A stretch of 64,000 nt of DNA. Source: Cryptomeria japonica (taxonomy: Eukaryota > Streptophyta > Pinopsida > Cupressales > Cupressaceae). Location: NCBI RefSeq assembly GCF_030272615.1, contig NC_081415.1, forward strand, positions 630,829,240 through 630,893,239, given 5' to 3'. The notes under the pieces are model-generated. The model had not been told where the DNA came from and ran no database searches. It was given only the letters and a program-made list of their open reading frames with translations. The position numbers were made by a program, and so were the translations under genes. Shown here piece after piece: positions 1-11,300 of this stretch. Each line of letters begins with the position of its first letter. Within the stretch, counting starts at the first letter, position 1.

Positions 1-30
1 CAATGAGGAGATTTGCACACTAAGACCTAG

Positions 31-750
31 ATCGCTCCTGTCCCTCAGGAAGGGACCAGAGCGATGTCAAGTATATTGGTCATTTCATGCAAGATTTACG
101 TAAGGACAAGATTTTGCTGGGTCTTAGAGGGTCCATCGTGCCTTTTGAAGATGATACACAGAAATTTTGAACGTAAAATGATCATCGTTTTGAACATGGA
201 GACCATATCGCTCCTGTCCCTCTCCAAGGGACCAGGGCGATTTGCTTTGGATTCTCAATTTTGCCCCAAGTTCGTGCTAAGTCAAGGCTTCATAAGGCTA
301 TATAAGGTCTAAGGCATCGTTTGAAGATAACATGCAAGAGTTTTGAACGTCCAAACATTGCTAAGTCAAGCTAAAAGACTCACATCGCTCTTGTCCTTTG
401 GACAAGGACCAGGGCGATCCTATCAAGAGCATTCATGTTCCTTCAAAACGAGGCAAGGCGAGGATAAGCAAGGCAAGGGATGGCGTTTGGAAAACATCAC
501 AATGAAAGATCGAAGGTCAAAGATGCATATTGAACGTGGAAATTTGAAGATCGCTCCTGTCCTTTGGACAAGGACCAGGGCGATGAACACCCAAGGGCAC
601 TTATGAACGCATGCAAGGCAATCAAATTTGAAGAACCTGATAAAATGATCGATTTTGGACGTGGAGATGAAGGAGTTGAACGTAGAAAATGCAAAAATCA
701 AGACAAAATAATGAATCACTCCTGTCCCTCTCCAAGGGACCAGAGCGATG
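31..750 (+). repeat. Array of five imperfect palindromes, about 170-bp period (unit A)
   Basis: Imperfect hairpin sequences of about 35 bp, with core ATCGCTCCTGTCCC facing GGGACCAGGGCGAT, start at 31, 207, 384, 550 and 715. Spacings are 176, 177, 166 and 165 bp. The DNA between them is a diverged tandem monomer: fragments such as TTTGAACGT and CATGCAAG recur. The palindrome is the best kept part. Short open frames here are by-products of the repeat. Confidence 0.8.
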
Positions 751-1073
751 AGGTACGTCCCCTTTGTTTTCATAGTTTTGGCGCCAAATAAACAATTCAA
801 ATTTCCTTAAATGCTAAGTTCGATAAAATTGAAAATCTAATTTAATTAGCATTTAATATGGCGTTGATCTTTTATTAATTATTTTTGCCTTTATTAAAAT
901 CGAAATTTGCAAATTAAAAAACGTAAGGCATTAATAATTAATTAATTAATTAATAAAAATCGAATTTGAAGCGCGCTACAAAGGGAGGTCGGCCTTGTCA
1001 TTTTAATTTAAAAATCATTTTAAAAAGTGGTTTTATCTCCAAGTCGGCCTAAGGGATAAATGGATACAAGCGC

Positions 1074-1080
1074 TATATAT
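1074..1080 (+). promoter_or_regulatory. TATA box of the gene in unit A
   Basis: TATATAT lies 605-611 bp upstream of the ATG at 1685. Unit B has TATAAAT at the equivalent place, 616-622 bp before its own ATG. The similar spacing in two diverged copies supports a real core promoter for the internal gene. The leader between TATA and ATG is unusually long and may contain an intron. Confidence 0.5.
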
Positions 1081-1684
1081 GGAGGGTGAGAGATATCATT
1101 TTCACATAATCATTTTTGCCCTCTACATGCGAATTAAGGAAAAGCGAAGATAGTGCGAAGTGTTTCATGTGTGTGGTGCGAATTTAAACCAAAGGTGGCA
1201 CTAAGTCTATTAAAGGGTGATGCGATATTTTGAAGACTTCATTGGAGCGAATTTCCCAAGGATTGAAGACCACGACAAAGGCGCAAGACTTGGAAGATTT
1301 GTTTGGGCGAACTTGAGGATCCATTTGAGCGAACTTGCTGAGGACTTGGAGATCACGTTGAGATCCAAAGGTGGCTAAATTGATCTTTTGAGGAGATAAT
1401 ATTGAAGATCATTTATACTTCAATTTTGCCTAGGCGATCTTTTCCTTTTTGCATTCTAGAGTTAGCTCTCTATTGAGGTATGGCAATTTAATTTTTATTG
1501 TTTCATTCATTCATCGTCATATTTCAAATTTTGAAGTTTTGAATTTCGAATTTCCTAGTTCAATCGTTGTTTTTTAGGAAATGATAACTCTAGAGACTTA
1601 TCATGACGTTACCTAAAAACTTCTCTCTCTAATCCATGTTATTTATTGCAAAATCAAGTTCTTATAATGAAATGTTGTGTAGGT

Positions 1685-2959
1685 ATGGCGACCCTGAAGG
1701 CGGGAGCATCCACCAGTCGCTCAGCTCTCATGAAAGAAGATCAGAAGACCGAAGAAGTGGAGACCAAGATCGTGTCAAAGTGGAGCAACATTGGAGATAC
1801 CAACTTGGGGAACTTTAGCACGAAGAAGTTTCGAGAGGTCCCTTACATTGGCAAGCCATCACCTGTCGCCCGGAGAATAATCGAGAGTGGCATCATCAAG
1901 GCGGCCGGTTTTCCTCCAGCTATTCAGTGCCACGAGTTGATGATCGAGTGTGCCCGTCACTACAATCCACAGTCCAGGACAATTGTGTCCAATGAGGGAA
2001 ACACTTTGGCGTACCTTTCAGAGGAAGCTATAAGTGAAGCTTTCCATCTTCCAGAGCACAGGGACATGATATACAAGAGCATTGAAGGAGCCAGATCAGT
2101 GTACGATGATGATCCAGATGCTTGCCTAAGCATAATCAATAAGAACTGGCTACTTAAGAGTCGTCCCCGTCTAAGCAAGGTACCGAACACACCGCACAGG
2201 ATTGATTTCCAGGAGGAGTACAGAGATTTGATTACCATGCTCAACAGAGTTACAGGAGCACCTCATGCCTTCTATTTTGAGAAGTGGATGTTCTACTTCA
2301 TCCAGGTGATTGTTCAAGGAAAGGGTACAATACATTGGGCTAGGATAATTAGCCATTGCTTAGACGTACAGTTGAGGAGACTCAGGGCTACTAAGTCCTT
2401 CCACATGAGTTCATACGTCATCTATGCTTTGATCAGGAGTGTTGAGTACGCAGGACTACCTCACAGAGGAGTGATTGGAAGAGGACCCGGCGAGGTCAGA
2501 GCTTGTGAATCCTATACTTACTTGCATCATCCGCCAGGGAAGAACTACAAGTTAGTCAATGATACTTTCACGATGAACATCACAAGGACGTTGCAAGGTG
2601 GAATTCACAACAGATTATCTCAGGATGCCCAGGAGTTCATCAAGAGGTACGGTGCTTGGTTCATTCAGTTTCCCAAGTTCACTTACATTAGAGTGCATGG
2701 ATGTCCTTTACCTCCATACATGTTGCCGAGGTACCCGACAGACAGAATTGTGTTACTTGAAGTAACAAGGCAGTTGGCAGCATATGTGAAGGCATTCAGA
2801 CACAGACATCAGAATGGAGTCCAGGTACCTATTATTTTGGGTAATTCAGTTGAGCTATGTCCTAATGTCTTAGCCATGGATGACGCAGAGAAGGAGTTAG
2901 CCTTGTATTCTTTTTCATCTTTTGCTGGAGAGAGAGCTTTGATCCACATGGACATTTAG
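1685..2959 (+). pseudogene. Element-borne accessory protein, N-terminal half (frameshifted)
   Basis: Start chosen at ATG 1685 because unit B has an aligned ATG and the N-termini match (..KEDQK..ETKI..NIGDTNLG). 424 codons. Residues about 110-145 (EAFHLPE, DMIYKSIEGA, DDDP) are nearly identical in B. Residues 196-258 form a helical stretch (WARIISHCLDVQLRRL, FHMSSYVIYALI). This resembles from memory the Pfam class 'putative plant transposon protein' found with plant retrotransposons; not verified. The frame is lost near 2930 in a GAGAGAGAG run: beyond it, the plus-one-frame sequence (FDPHGHLEETVG) aligns with B, so 1685-4848 was once a single gene. No catalytic motif is seen and the function is unknown. 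Possibly a gag-like or captured accessory protein. Confidence 0.6.
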
Positions 2960-3009
2960 AGGAGACGGTCGGTAGAAGATTTAGACATGAGCACCAAATT
3001 GAAGATTTT

Positions 3010-4848
3010 ATGATGAACCTCCTAGATGATCTTGAAGTGAAACGAAAGATGCATTCTAGATTGCCTTTGGATTTCATCAGGAAATGCAGGATTTACAGAG
3101 TGGCCGACCAAGCTCAGGACAATGGCAGGCACATCCAGTCTTCCTATGATAGAGAAAGCAAAACAATAAGTTTGGATTGGAATGAGCCCGAGGCCGTGGA
3201 TTTAGATGATTTGATGGCACCAGTTTTGTCTTGTACTCGCAGATGGGTAGACGTTCAGCATCAGAAGTTGAGAGAACAAGGCATAGCTATGTCTTTTACT
3301 TTGGAAGAGAAACCAGCCGAAGGTGGAGCAAGCATGAGTGAAGGCAATCTTAATCCTAGGAATTCAGGTGAAGGTAACCTTCGATGTGCCAGTGAGGGCA
3401 ATCTCCATTCGAGAGGTTCGAAGAGAAAGGAAAGATCAGAAAAGAAAGAGCCTTCCAAGAAAAAGCAAGGTGCCAACAAAGATCAAACACCAGGTACTTC
3501 TTCCAGACCAGAGGATAGAACGATTCGAGTGGAAGAGTCCATGGAGTCTATGGTACAGAATGACAGGCAGGAGGAAGGACGGGCACAGCATGTTTCATCC
3601 GATGGATCTCTCCAAGACTATGATTTAGATGATGATAATGAAATGACATCTCCTCCCAGAGAAGAAGAAATAGTACATAAAGAGATTCAAGTTCAAGAAA
3701 CAAGATCGAATATCCCAGATTGGTTGAAAGAAAGATTGACTAAGGTGATCGTCGTAGAGGACGAAGACAGTGCAATTGATTTAGAAAGCCTTGTTGGACG
3801 TTCACATGTGATAATAGAGAAGAAGAAGGCTACAAAGATGTCCAAGATGATTCGAGATGAGACTGGATCCAGAAAACTGCAGATAGCTACACCGGCAGCA
3901 GATAAATATGAGGGTGAGATCCTAGCAGAGGACTATCATATACAGACTATTGAGTTAGGACCGTCCACAGCAGAGCAGACAATGGATGATGCTACCGACA
4001 CATTTGAAGCATTGAAAGACAAGCTTAGAGAAGAAGTGGAAAAGAATAGAAAGCTTGAGAGAGAGGTCGGTGCATGGAGGACATATTTCAGTCACATCAA
4101 TGAACCTTTGGGACGTCAGGATCCAGTTAGATCACCAGTGCAAGCATTGCCCCTTCAATCAATCAATGAAGCAGAGAGATTCAGGAACCTGGTCCAGCGT
4201 ACATGTAGTTGGATGGATAGATCTCATACAGTGGCCATAGAGTTTGTTACAAGGATGTCGAAGATCACTCATCAGGCTATCCAAGTTCTTGAGATAATCC
4301 ATAGATTGATGGTAATAGTAGCTGCATTTGCCCATACCAAGGACGTTACCATCCCTGTCTTGAAAGTTATAAGACACACATCCAGAAGAATTTTAGCGCA
4401 GGAGAGGATCTTAGAAGGTGATTCTCACAGTTTGTTTCAGTGGTCAACCTTACTCCATATAAAGAGTGTTCTCTTCGAGGACATCAGTGTTAGATGTAGC
4501 CAAATTGAGGAGGTGATCAATCCGATCCAGGACAGAGTATTTGAGGTACTTCGTACCATTCTTGGCAGAAGGATCGAGGTCGAGACAGATGTGGATATGC
4601 AAGAATTTGAGGATAGAATCAAGATCATCTTTCGCAAGGACGCAGATGTTACAGATGAGCAGTAGGATCAGATGTATGCCACCATGCTCCTGATTGATAG
4701 AACGAAGGAACTTGAAACTACTTGGGACGCAGCTCTTCTAGATGCATTCGATCAGGTTATCCACTTAGAAGAGAGTATCAAGAATCTTCCCGAGATTCCA
4801 ATCACAGAAATCGAAGGAATCGTGAACAAAATTTATTGCATATGCTAA
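3010..4848 (+). pseudogene. Element-borne accessory protein, C-terminal half with in-frame TAG
   Basis: Continuation of the gene starting at 1685, after the frameshift near 2930; the ATG at 3010 is internal and probably not a true start. It opens with a block shared with unit B (EVKRKMHSRLPLDFIRKC). A basic, nuclear-localisation-like stretch (KRKERSEKKEPSKKK) lies near residues 137-151 from 3010. A charged disordered region follows, and a heptad-like coiled coil (LKDKLREEVEKNRKLEREV) near 333-352. An in-frame TAG at 4663-4665 interrupts it. The frame then continues to TAA at 4846-4848 and still aligns with the C-terminus of the B copy (VIHLEES.KNLP), so the stop is a later mutation. Function unknown. 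Confidence 0.6.
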
Positions 4849-5008
4849 GAAAGAGAATTGGAAAGGGAATAAGATTCTAGATGAAAGGTTGTTACAGGTG
4901 ACATGACATCTTATTTCTCATTGGTTGATACCTCCTAGGTTTTTGTGCCGAATTTAATATTTGGCTATGTATTTAATATTGTTCAGTAAAAAGGAGGTCA
5001 TTTGTAAC

Positions 5009-5026
5009 AAACCCTAATTAGGGTTT
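5009..5026 (+). promoter_or_regulatory. 18-bp telobox palindrome
   Basis: AAACCCTAATTAGGGTTT is a perfect palindrome made of two facing telobox motifs (AAACCCTA). The 16-bp core is also present in B (7109-7124) and the full 18 bp in C (18366-18383). In each case it lies 64-66 bp upstream of the 3' TATA box. Teloboxes are known plant promoter elements bound by Myb-type telomere-repeat-binding factors. Confidence 0.65.
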
Positions 5027-5090
5027 AGGTGTCATGATCTTGTCCATTGATTTGTTTTCAATCTGGACCTTTCATTGTAACTGGGGATGC

Positions 5091-5098
5091 TATTTATA
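5091..5098 (+). promoter_or_regulatory. 3' TATA box of unit A (putative LTR promoter)
   Basis: TATTTATA lies 872 bp from the element's 3' end. The equivalents in B (879 bp) and C (871 bp) are TATATAAA. Downstream conserved words (CATTTG, AATAGTCAATAGA, AATAAAATATTGAAG) fit an LTR with U3 promoter and R/U5 downstream. Confidence 0.6.
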
Positions 5099-5963
5099 CC
5101 CCCATTTTTCATTTCATTTGGTAATAGTCAGATAATAGTCAATAGAGCAAGAGTCAATAGTTGATGTAAGAAAGATTAGAGTTAGAAGCAATTTTTATTT
5201 TGTAGCAAGATTGAGCCTTGAAGAGAGAAATTCAAGCAATTGTTGTACATGATGACTTGGAAATCAATAAAATATTGAAGTTATGGTGTTTTGTTGCAAA
5301 TTTCTTGAGTTATCTTCATGGTTGTTTGGCGTACTTGAATCATGCTCAATCGAAGTAGATTGTTAATTTGAAAGACTAAGTGTGAGATTTGATATTTGGT
5401 AGGATTCGCAATCCAAACCACTAGCTTCTTGCTGATTGTAGGAACGCCTTGCGTGGTCGACTGGAGAACACTTTGAGTCCTTAATCTTCAATTATCATTG
5501 TGTCTTGGATATGTACCTTCGTAGTAGTGTCCTTGGTCTTTGATGCATTGAATACCATTATATTACCTTAGAAGATCGCACTAATTTCAATTGAGTTGTT
5601 ATCTTATGGCAAAATTGAAGTTGGTTGAGTCTTGCCAAATCTCGTCCATGCTAAGTCATTCATAGGGTTAGGCTAGATTAGACCTCTTAAACCCTATCTT
5701 TTGCTTTTTTTTGAAAGTTCCTTTAGTTTAGTAAAATCTTCGAGCTTTGAATACGTAAGACCCCTTGGAGGAAACAGCAAATCACATCATACCACTAAAA
5801 AAGCTTGTCCACACGTGGAGACCCCACTAAAAGAACCTTGGAGTCTACCTAACTGATCCTTTACGCGAATCTTCAGCAGTTAGAGACTATTTTCTCAAGA
5901 GAGGATAAGATGCCTATTGGTATTTTATTCTGTGTATGATTGTGTATAAAATACACGTCAACA

Positions 5964-6163
5964 GGCCCTTACAGTCATTTGAGCACACATTCAATGGCCT
6001 CCTGGCCTTATTACAAAACTAAAAACATGATTCCAACATCTTGGAAACAAATTCAACAAAAATTGCTAAGTGCCCCTGCACCAACAGATTGAAAAAGAAG
6101 ACATGTTATTGTAATGTATCAAGACGGAGCAATCTTTCTAAGGTATTTAATTGTTAGGGGTTG
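5964..6163. other. 200-bp spacer between converging units A and B
   Basis: Host or older-element DNA between the 3' end of A and the 3' end of B. The last five bases, 6159-6163 (GGTTG), are the target-site duplication of B. I see no gene in it, and could not show that it continues the gypsy pol found on the other side of B. Confidence 0.6.
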
Positions 6164-7035
6164 TGTTGATGTGTTTTTTAGGCACATGCGAAAACCAAAT
6201 AAAACACCCAAAAGTAGCTTATCCTCTCTTGATCAAAGTCCTCCCAAATGCTAAACTTCGTGATCAATTGGAAGACTCCAAGGTTCCTAATGTCGAGTCA
6301 CGACGTGTGGATAAGCACAGTTGGTTGTTGTGATTGTTGTTCCTCCAAGGGGCCTTACGTATATGTTTCTTACGAGATGGATATCTTGTCTTCAAGGAAT
6401 GCTTTACGGATGATATGCAATGAAGCTCTTTCCCATTTACTACTTTTATTTCTAATGATAAAATAAAAAAAGTGCAAAAGCTAAGGATTGAGAGAAACCA
6501 AGCTATACCTAAGAATGCAAGAATGAAGGACGGCTTTAGTGAAATTCAATTAGGCTTTGCTTCAACATGCAAAAACAACTCCACAAAGGCCAATGTGATC
6601 TTCTAAGGATATCAAATGATTTTCAAATCACTACCAAACATGGACACCATAAATCAAATGCATATCAATAATTGGGTAACAATTGAACTAAAAGCGCTTT
6701 CAAGGATTCCAGTTGACCACACAAGGCTAATTTGCAATCAACAAATTGCTAGTGGTATGGATTAGGAGTTTCACCATGAATCAACACAACATGCTATCAT
6801 TCAACTTAAATATTTAAACTAATTCCAAAGATTGATTTGAGAAGATGAATAACTATGCAAGAAGCTTCAAGGATTGAATAGAAACACCACAAATTCAATG
6901 TCTTTATCAATCCAATAGAAAAATAGCAACAATTGATCAAGTCCTTCTCTTATCTCTCTTATTCTCTATATCTCTAATATCTCTTTCTCTAATCTCTTTC
7001 TCTTCTCTCTAATCCCTTTACAAATGAAATGAGAG

Positions 7036-7043
7036 TTTATATA
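7036..7043 (-). promoter_or_regulatory. 3' TATA box of unit B
   Basis: TATATAAA on the minus strand, 66 bp downstream of the telobox palindrome and 879 bp from the 3' end, matching A and C in position. It is followed by a GAGA-rich leader. Confidence 0.6.
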
Positions 7044-7108
7044 GCACTCCCAAATACAATGAATGGCCAAGATCATATGAAGATCAAAGGCTAAGACTTC
7101 ACCACCTA

Positions 7109-7124
7109 AACCCTAATTAGGGTT
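7109..7124 (-). promoter_or_regulatory. Telobox palindrome of unit B
   Basis: AACCCTAATTAGGGTT, perfect 16-bp palindrome, equivalent to 5010-5025 in A. The outermost base pair of the 18-bp version is broken here. Confidence 0.6.
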
Positions 7125-7323
7125 CGATAACAATCAAAATCCTATTTAGATAAGAATCATCAAAAATATCAGCCAATGAGAAAGTGACATCAATCGGCAC
7201 ACATAACGAGGAAGCATCCTCCAATAAGAAAATGAATTGCCACATAGGATCACGTCAAGTTGTCGTCTAGAATTTTGTTCCCTTTTTCCTTTTCCTTTCT
7301 GGCATATTCAATGAACCTGGTCG

Positions 7324-10023
7324 TCATACATTCAATCTCAGTTGTCGAGCTGCTGGCAAGTTCTTCAATTGCTCTTCTAAGTGGATGACTTCTTCAAAGG
7401 CTGTGGCGATGGTGGTATTCCATCCAGGCTCAAGATCTCTTGTCTTGCTAACCAATACCATCAGTGCATGCACATCATCTAACTGCTTCTTCGTGATCGA
7501 CCCATCCGTTCCATGGAAGATGACCTTTATTCTTTCTTCTAATTCGTTGGTGTCTATATGCATTACGGGATCTATCTTCTTCTCAAAAATGATTTGTGCT
7601 ACTTCTACAATCTTATCATGAATGAGGTGGACGGTTTCTTCACCTTGATTGCACCCATTATTGATATCTTAAAAAATGACCTTCCTCATGCGAAGCAAGC
7701 TTGCCCAATGTAGAAAGCTCAGTGATGGCCCATCCTTCATTATTCCTTCCTTTACCAAAACTTGCCTAGATGTCTTCCTTATTTCTTGAAAGACTGAGAT
7801 AGTGATGTCTCTAGTGTAGACAAAAGTATACAAATGTCTCCACGAAAGCTTGAGTTCTCCCAAGAACCTTTATAGCTCTATCAAGTGTCTTCATCATGTC
7901 TCTTATGAACCTGTTAGCCATTGTGGAGGATTTGTCTATCCATGCATCCATCAATTGTGTTGAATTTCTCATCTTCTCCGCATGATCCTTTGATTCTGGA
8001 GGAAGCAATGGTGGTGGTGTAATTGATGGATCATGCTGCCTCAACGGTTCCTTGAATTGCTGGAAGTAATTTCCCCATGCACTTACTTCTCTCTCTCCAG
8101 TTTCCTATTCTTTTCCACTTCCATCCTAAGCATATCATGCATTGTCTTTACTGAATCATTCATATCACCTAATGCTTTCTCAGTGGTAAGCGGACCCAAA
8201 TTAATAGTTTCCATGTCATATTCTTCCACTGTGATTTCATCTTCAAATTTATCAACCACAGGGGTGGCGATTTGTATCTTTCAAGAACCTGTATCATCCC
8301 TTATTACTTTAGACATTATGGTTGCCTTCTTCCTCTCAGTGATCTCTTGAGTCCGGTTTAGGAGACTAGCCAAGTCACCTACTGGTTCTTCATCCACTGC
8401 TATCACCTCTCTGGCAGGTCTCTCTCTAAGCCATGCAGGGATAGATGATCTTCCTTCTCCCACTTGTGTTTCCTCAGGCAATTGCTCATCTCTAGGAGGG
8501 GAAGTTGTCTCATCGTTATCTTCTCCTTCATCTTCATCACTTACTTGTATGTGAGGAGCAAGATCTTCTTGACCTTGTGATAGCTTTCCTTTATCTCGCC
8601 TTTCACTTCTGTCATTCTGAAATGTGGATTCCATGGATTCATTCACCTCATGACTCAAATCCTTATCAAGTCCTTGGTTCTCATGGTCTTTATTTGGATT
8701 CATCTTTTCCTCGTGCTTGGAAAAAGTATTAGAAGGATGACCAGAATTTGACTTATGTCTCTTTCTTCATGATTCTTTTTCTCCATGAGAGTCCTTTCTC
8801 TTTGAACCTTTAGAATGAGTTGATTGAGAAGCGCTTCCACTTGCACTTGCATCTTCTTCATCATCCACTCTTGTTTCTAAGTTAAATGTCATTGTCATAT
8901 TTTGTTCCTTCAACTTCTGATGTTGGACATCTACCCATTGGCATGTGTAGGCTAAGACTTGCTTCATCAAGTCTTTCAAATCTGTGACTTCCATCTCAAC
9001 CCAATTGATCTTTATCTCTTTGTCTTCCTTTTCATAAGTGGGTTGGAGACACTTGCCGCTATCTTGTGCTTGATCGGCAACACTAAAGACTTTGCACTTC
9101 CGAATGAAGTCAAGAGGTAGTCTAGAATGCATCCTTCTTTTCACTTCAAAATTATTTTGAGCATTCATCCAAAAGTCCTCCAACTGCCATATATGCTTGT
9201 ATTTCTTCCCAGTAACTCCCCTTATATTATCATAAGGATCAAAGTTATCCCTAGGAGCAAATGGTGTGAGTGAATAGAGAGATAATTCTTCTTCAGCACT
9301 GTCAGCCACAAGTAGAGAGGGGCAAACTTCTATCAAATTTCCAAGTGAAATGGGGAAAGCAATGTTGGGCCCATGTTTATGCCTTTGTACCTTGACATAT
9401 GCCGCCAACTGCCTTACCAACTCAAGTAGCACTACCCTATCTGTCGGATAGCGTGGCAACATGTAAGGAGGGGAAGGGCAACCTTGAATCCTTATGTAGG
9501 TAAACTTCGAGAACTGAATGAACCAGGCACCAAATTCTCGGGTTTACTCTTCAATAGCCAATACTTGTTGATGATTCCCAAGCAATGTTTCTGGATCATC
9601 CTCATAAACTGCCTTAGCTCCTTCTATGCTTTTATAGATCATGTCTTTCGGTTCAGGTAGGTGGAAGGCTTCACTGATAGCTGCTTCTAAAAGGTAGGCA
9701 AGTACTCTTCCATCGGGTGCCACTATAGTCCTTGTGAGGGAATCATAGTGCTCAGGACATTCGACCATCAATTCATAACATCGGACGGTGGGAGGGAAGC
9801 CAGCTGCCATGATGATTCCACTGTCCATCATCTTCTTTTTTGTCGCTGTGGCTTTGCTTGTATATGATGAGCTTCAGAATCTCTTGAAATCAAATTTTCC
9901 AAGATTGGTATCTCCCACATTGCTACAATGGGAGGTGATCTTAGTCTCCAGCACTTCACCCTTTTGATCTTCCTTGATAAGTGCTTGACGTGTGCCGGAT
10001 CCACTAGTTTCTGGTGTTGTCAT
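7324..10023 (-). pseudogene. Decayed accessory-protein gene of unit B
   Basis: Homologue of the gene at 1685-4848. Start at ATG 10023 on the minus strand (MTTPETSGSG..). The frame breaks after 49 codons, then resumes in pieces at 9831-9544, 9462-8767, 8703-8281, 8044-7669 (frame shifts) and 7563-7324. Between 9544 and about 9530 it skips what would be A residues of about 153-321, so an internal deletion of about 170 codons removed the best defined helical core. Shared blocks include EAFHLPE, DMIYKSIEGA, MLPRYPTDRVVLLE, RMHSRLPLDFIRKC, SKGSKRK and VIHLEEQLKNLP. Clearly dead; retained similarity at the protein level suggests coding constraint before decay. Confidence 0.75.
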
Positions 10024-10638
10024 TCTTCACCTAGGAGAATTGTCTAAGTTAGGGTTATGGTGGAGAGAATGCTAATTATTGATTCAACACCTATGAGACC
10101 TTAGAAATGACAATAAATGGCTATAATATTGACTCAAATCTATCTTAAGCCTAAGCAAATATAAAAATGCATGATTTAGTATCACTAATTTCCTTACTAT
10201 CTGCACTTCACCTACTGAATTTATGACATGAAAGAGGTCCAATTTTAATAAAAATGATCAAAATTTAGCATTAATCAGACCTGCACCAATTGTTCATTGC
10301 ACATACCTCTGAATTTTGATGATTTTAACCTTAGTTTGATGTTCCCAATCAAAGATATGTCTGCAAATGCTTGTGTATTTTGCTGATGCTGAAGGCGGAT
10401 CAATGAATCTGCCTTACACTTGATGAAATTTGCCCCTTTTGATGGCTAAATTTGCTATCTTTATGATGGAGTTCGCTTCTCCTATGAGTAAATCTGCTCC
10501 TTTGCTGAGTAAGTTCGCTTCCCTTGTTGATTAGATTCGCTACCTCTGCTCTTAGGATTTGCTGCTCTGCACTCTAATTCACTGTTTGAAGGAGGAAATT
10601 GTTTTGAATTTGTGATCAAATGAATAATTCGACTTAGC

Positions 10639-10645
10639 ATTTATA
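10639..10645 (-). promoter_or_regulatory. TATA box of the gene in unit B
   Basis: TATAAAT on the minus strand, 616-622 bp upstream of the ATG at 10023; the counterpart in A is at 1074-1080. Confidence 0.45.
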
Positions 10646-10827
10646 TGTTCTTGAAGGAAAGGATGTGTCTCTTAGGTTAAAGGCCGGCCTGATTTAGTTA
10701 AATAAAATTAATATCATCTTTTTAAGGTGGCCTACTTGACAATTACTTAACACAATTTCCCTTTTCAAATTCAATTTTTGGTGCCCAAATGTATTTGCTT
10801 GTGATGCTGGGCGTGGCTATGAGGGAA

Positions 10828-11300
10828 CCACTCCCTTCCATTGGCAAAGGAAGTGAGCGATGTTGCACATTCTAGCTTGCCCTTTCAAATTTTTTTGTCG
10901 ATTCGTCCTGCTTCATCAAGTAGAGCCATAAGGTTTTAGTCTCCATATGCAAAGATTCATCAAATTATCATCAAAGGATGCCTAGGAAGCCATTTCGCTC
11001 CCTTCCATTGGCAAGGGAAGTCACTTCACTCCCTTCCAATGGGAAAGGAAGTAAGCGAAGTTTGCACTTTCAACACTTATTCCATCAATTCAATCCTTCT
11101 AATGAGCAAAGGTGAGGTTCCATGCAAGGTAAAGCATTAGAAATGTCTAAGATCTTGTTCTCCATCATTCATGTTCATTAAATCATCTTCAAATATGCAA
11201 GAGGAATCAGTTCGCTCTCTTCCATAGGCAATGGAAGTGAGCGAACTTTCTGCCAATGGCAAAGGAAGTGCAGTTCGCTCCAATCAAGGGGCAATGGAAA
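10828..11300 (-). repeat. Palindrome array of unit B
   Basis: Imperfect hairpins built on TTCGCTCCCTTCC facing GGAAGTGAGCGAA start near 10828, 10993, 11023, 11211 and 11274. The outer CGCTC..GAGCG is shared with arrays A and C, while the loop and inner stem differ. Spacing is less regular than in A. Confidence 0.65.

Larger units (their letters stand above)
1..5963 (+). mobile_element. Retroelement unit A (giant LTR-like, gene-carrying), 5' end outside window
   Basis: The unit ends at 5963 in ..CGTCAACA. Its last 870 bp align by eye with the 3' ends of units B (6164) and C (17430), both read on the minus strand. Order along the plus strand: palindrome array (31-750), TATA box (1074), gene of about 1050 codons (1685-4848), telobox palindrome (5009), second TATA (5091), poly(A)-like AATAAA (5266), terminal 870 bp. 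The matching boundaries of B and C, with 5-bp target duplications, show that the family inserts as one unit. The 5' terminus and target duplication lie left of the window. No pol gene and no internal direct repeat were found, so this is either a solo LTR of very large size or a non-autonomous element. Family relation is well supported; element class is inferred. Confidence 0.75.

Noticed and set aside
1685-4848. Host gene with several exons
   Set aside because: The same gene occurs, decayed, inside a second copy with target duplications (unit B), and the breaks are a GA slip and a point stop, not introns.
5964-6163. Continuation of the gypsy integrase left of unit B
   Set aside because: Translated in all minus frames I found no HHCC zinc finger or integrase text; it may be too decayed or from another source.
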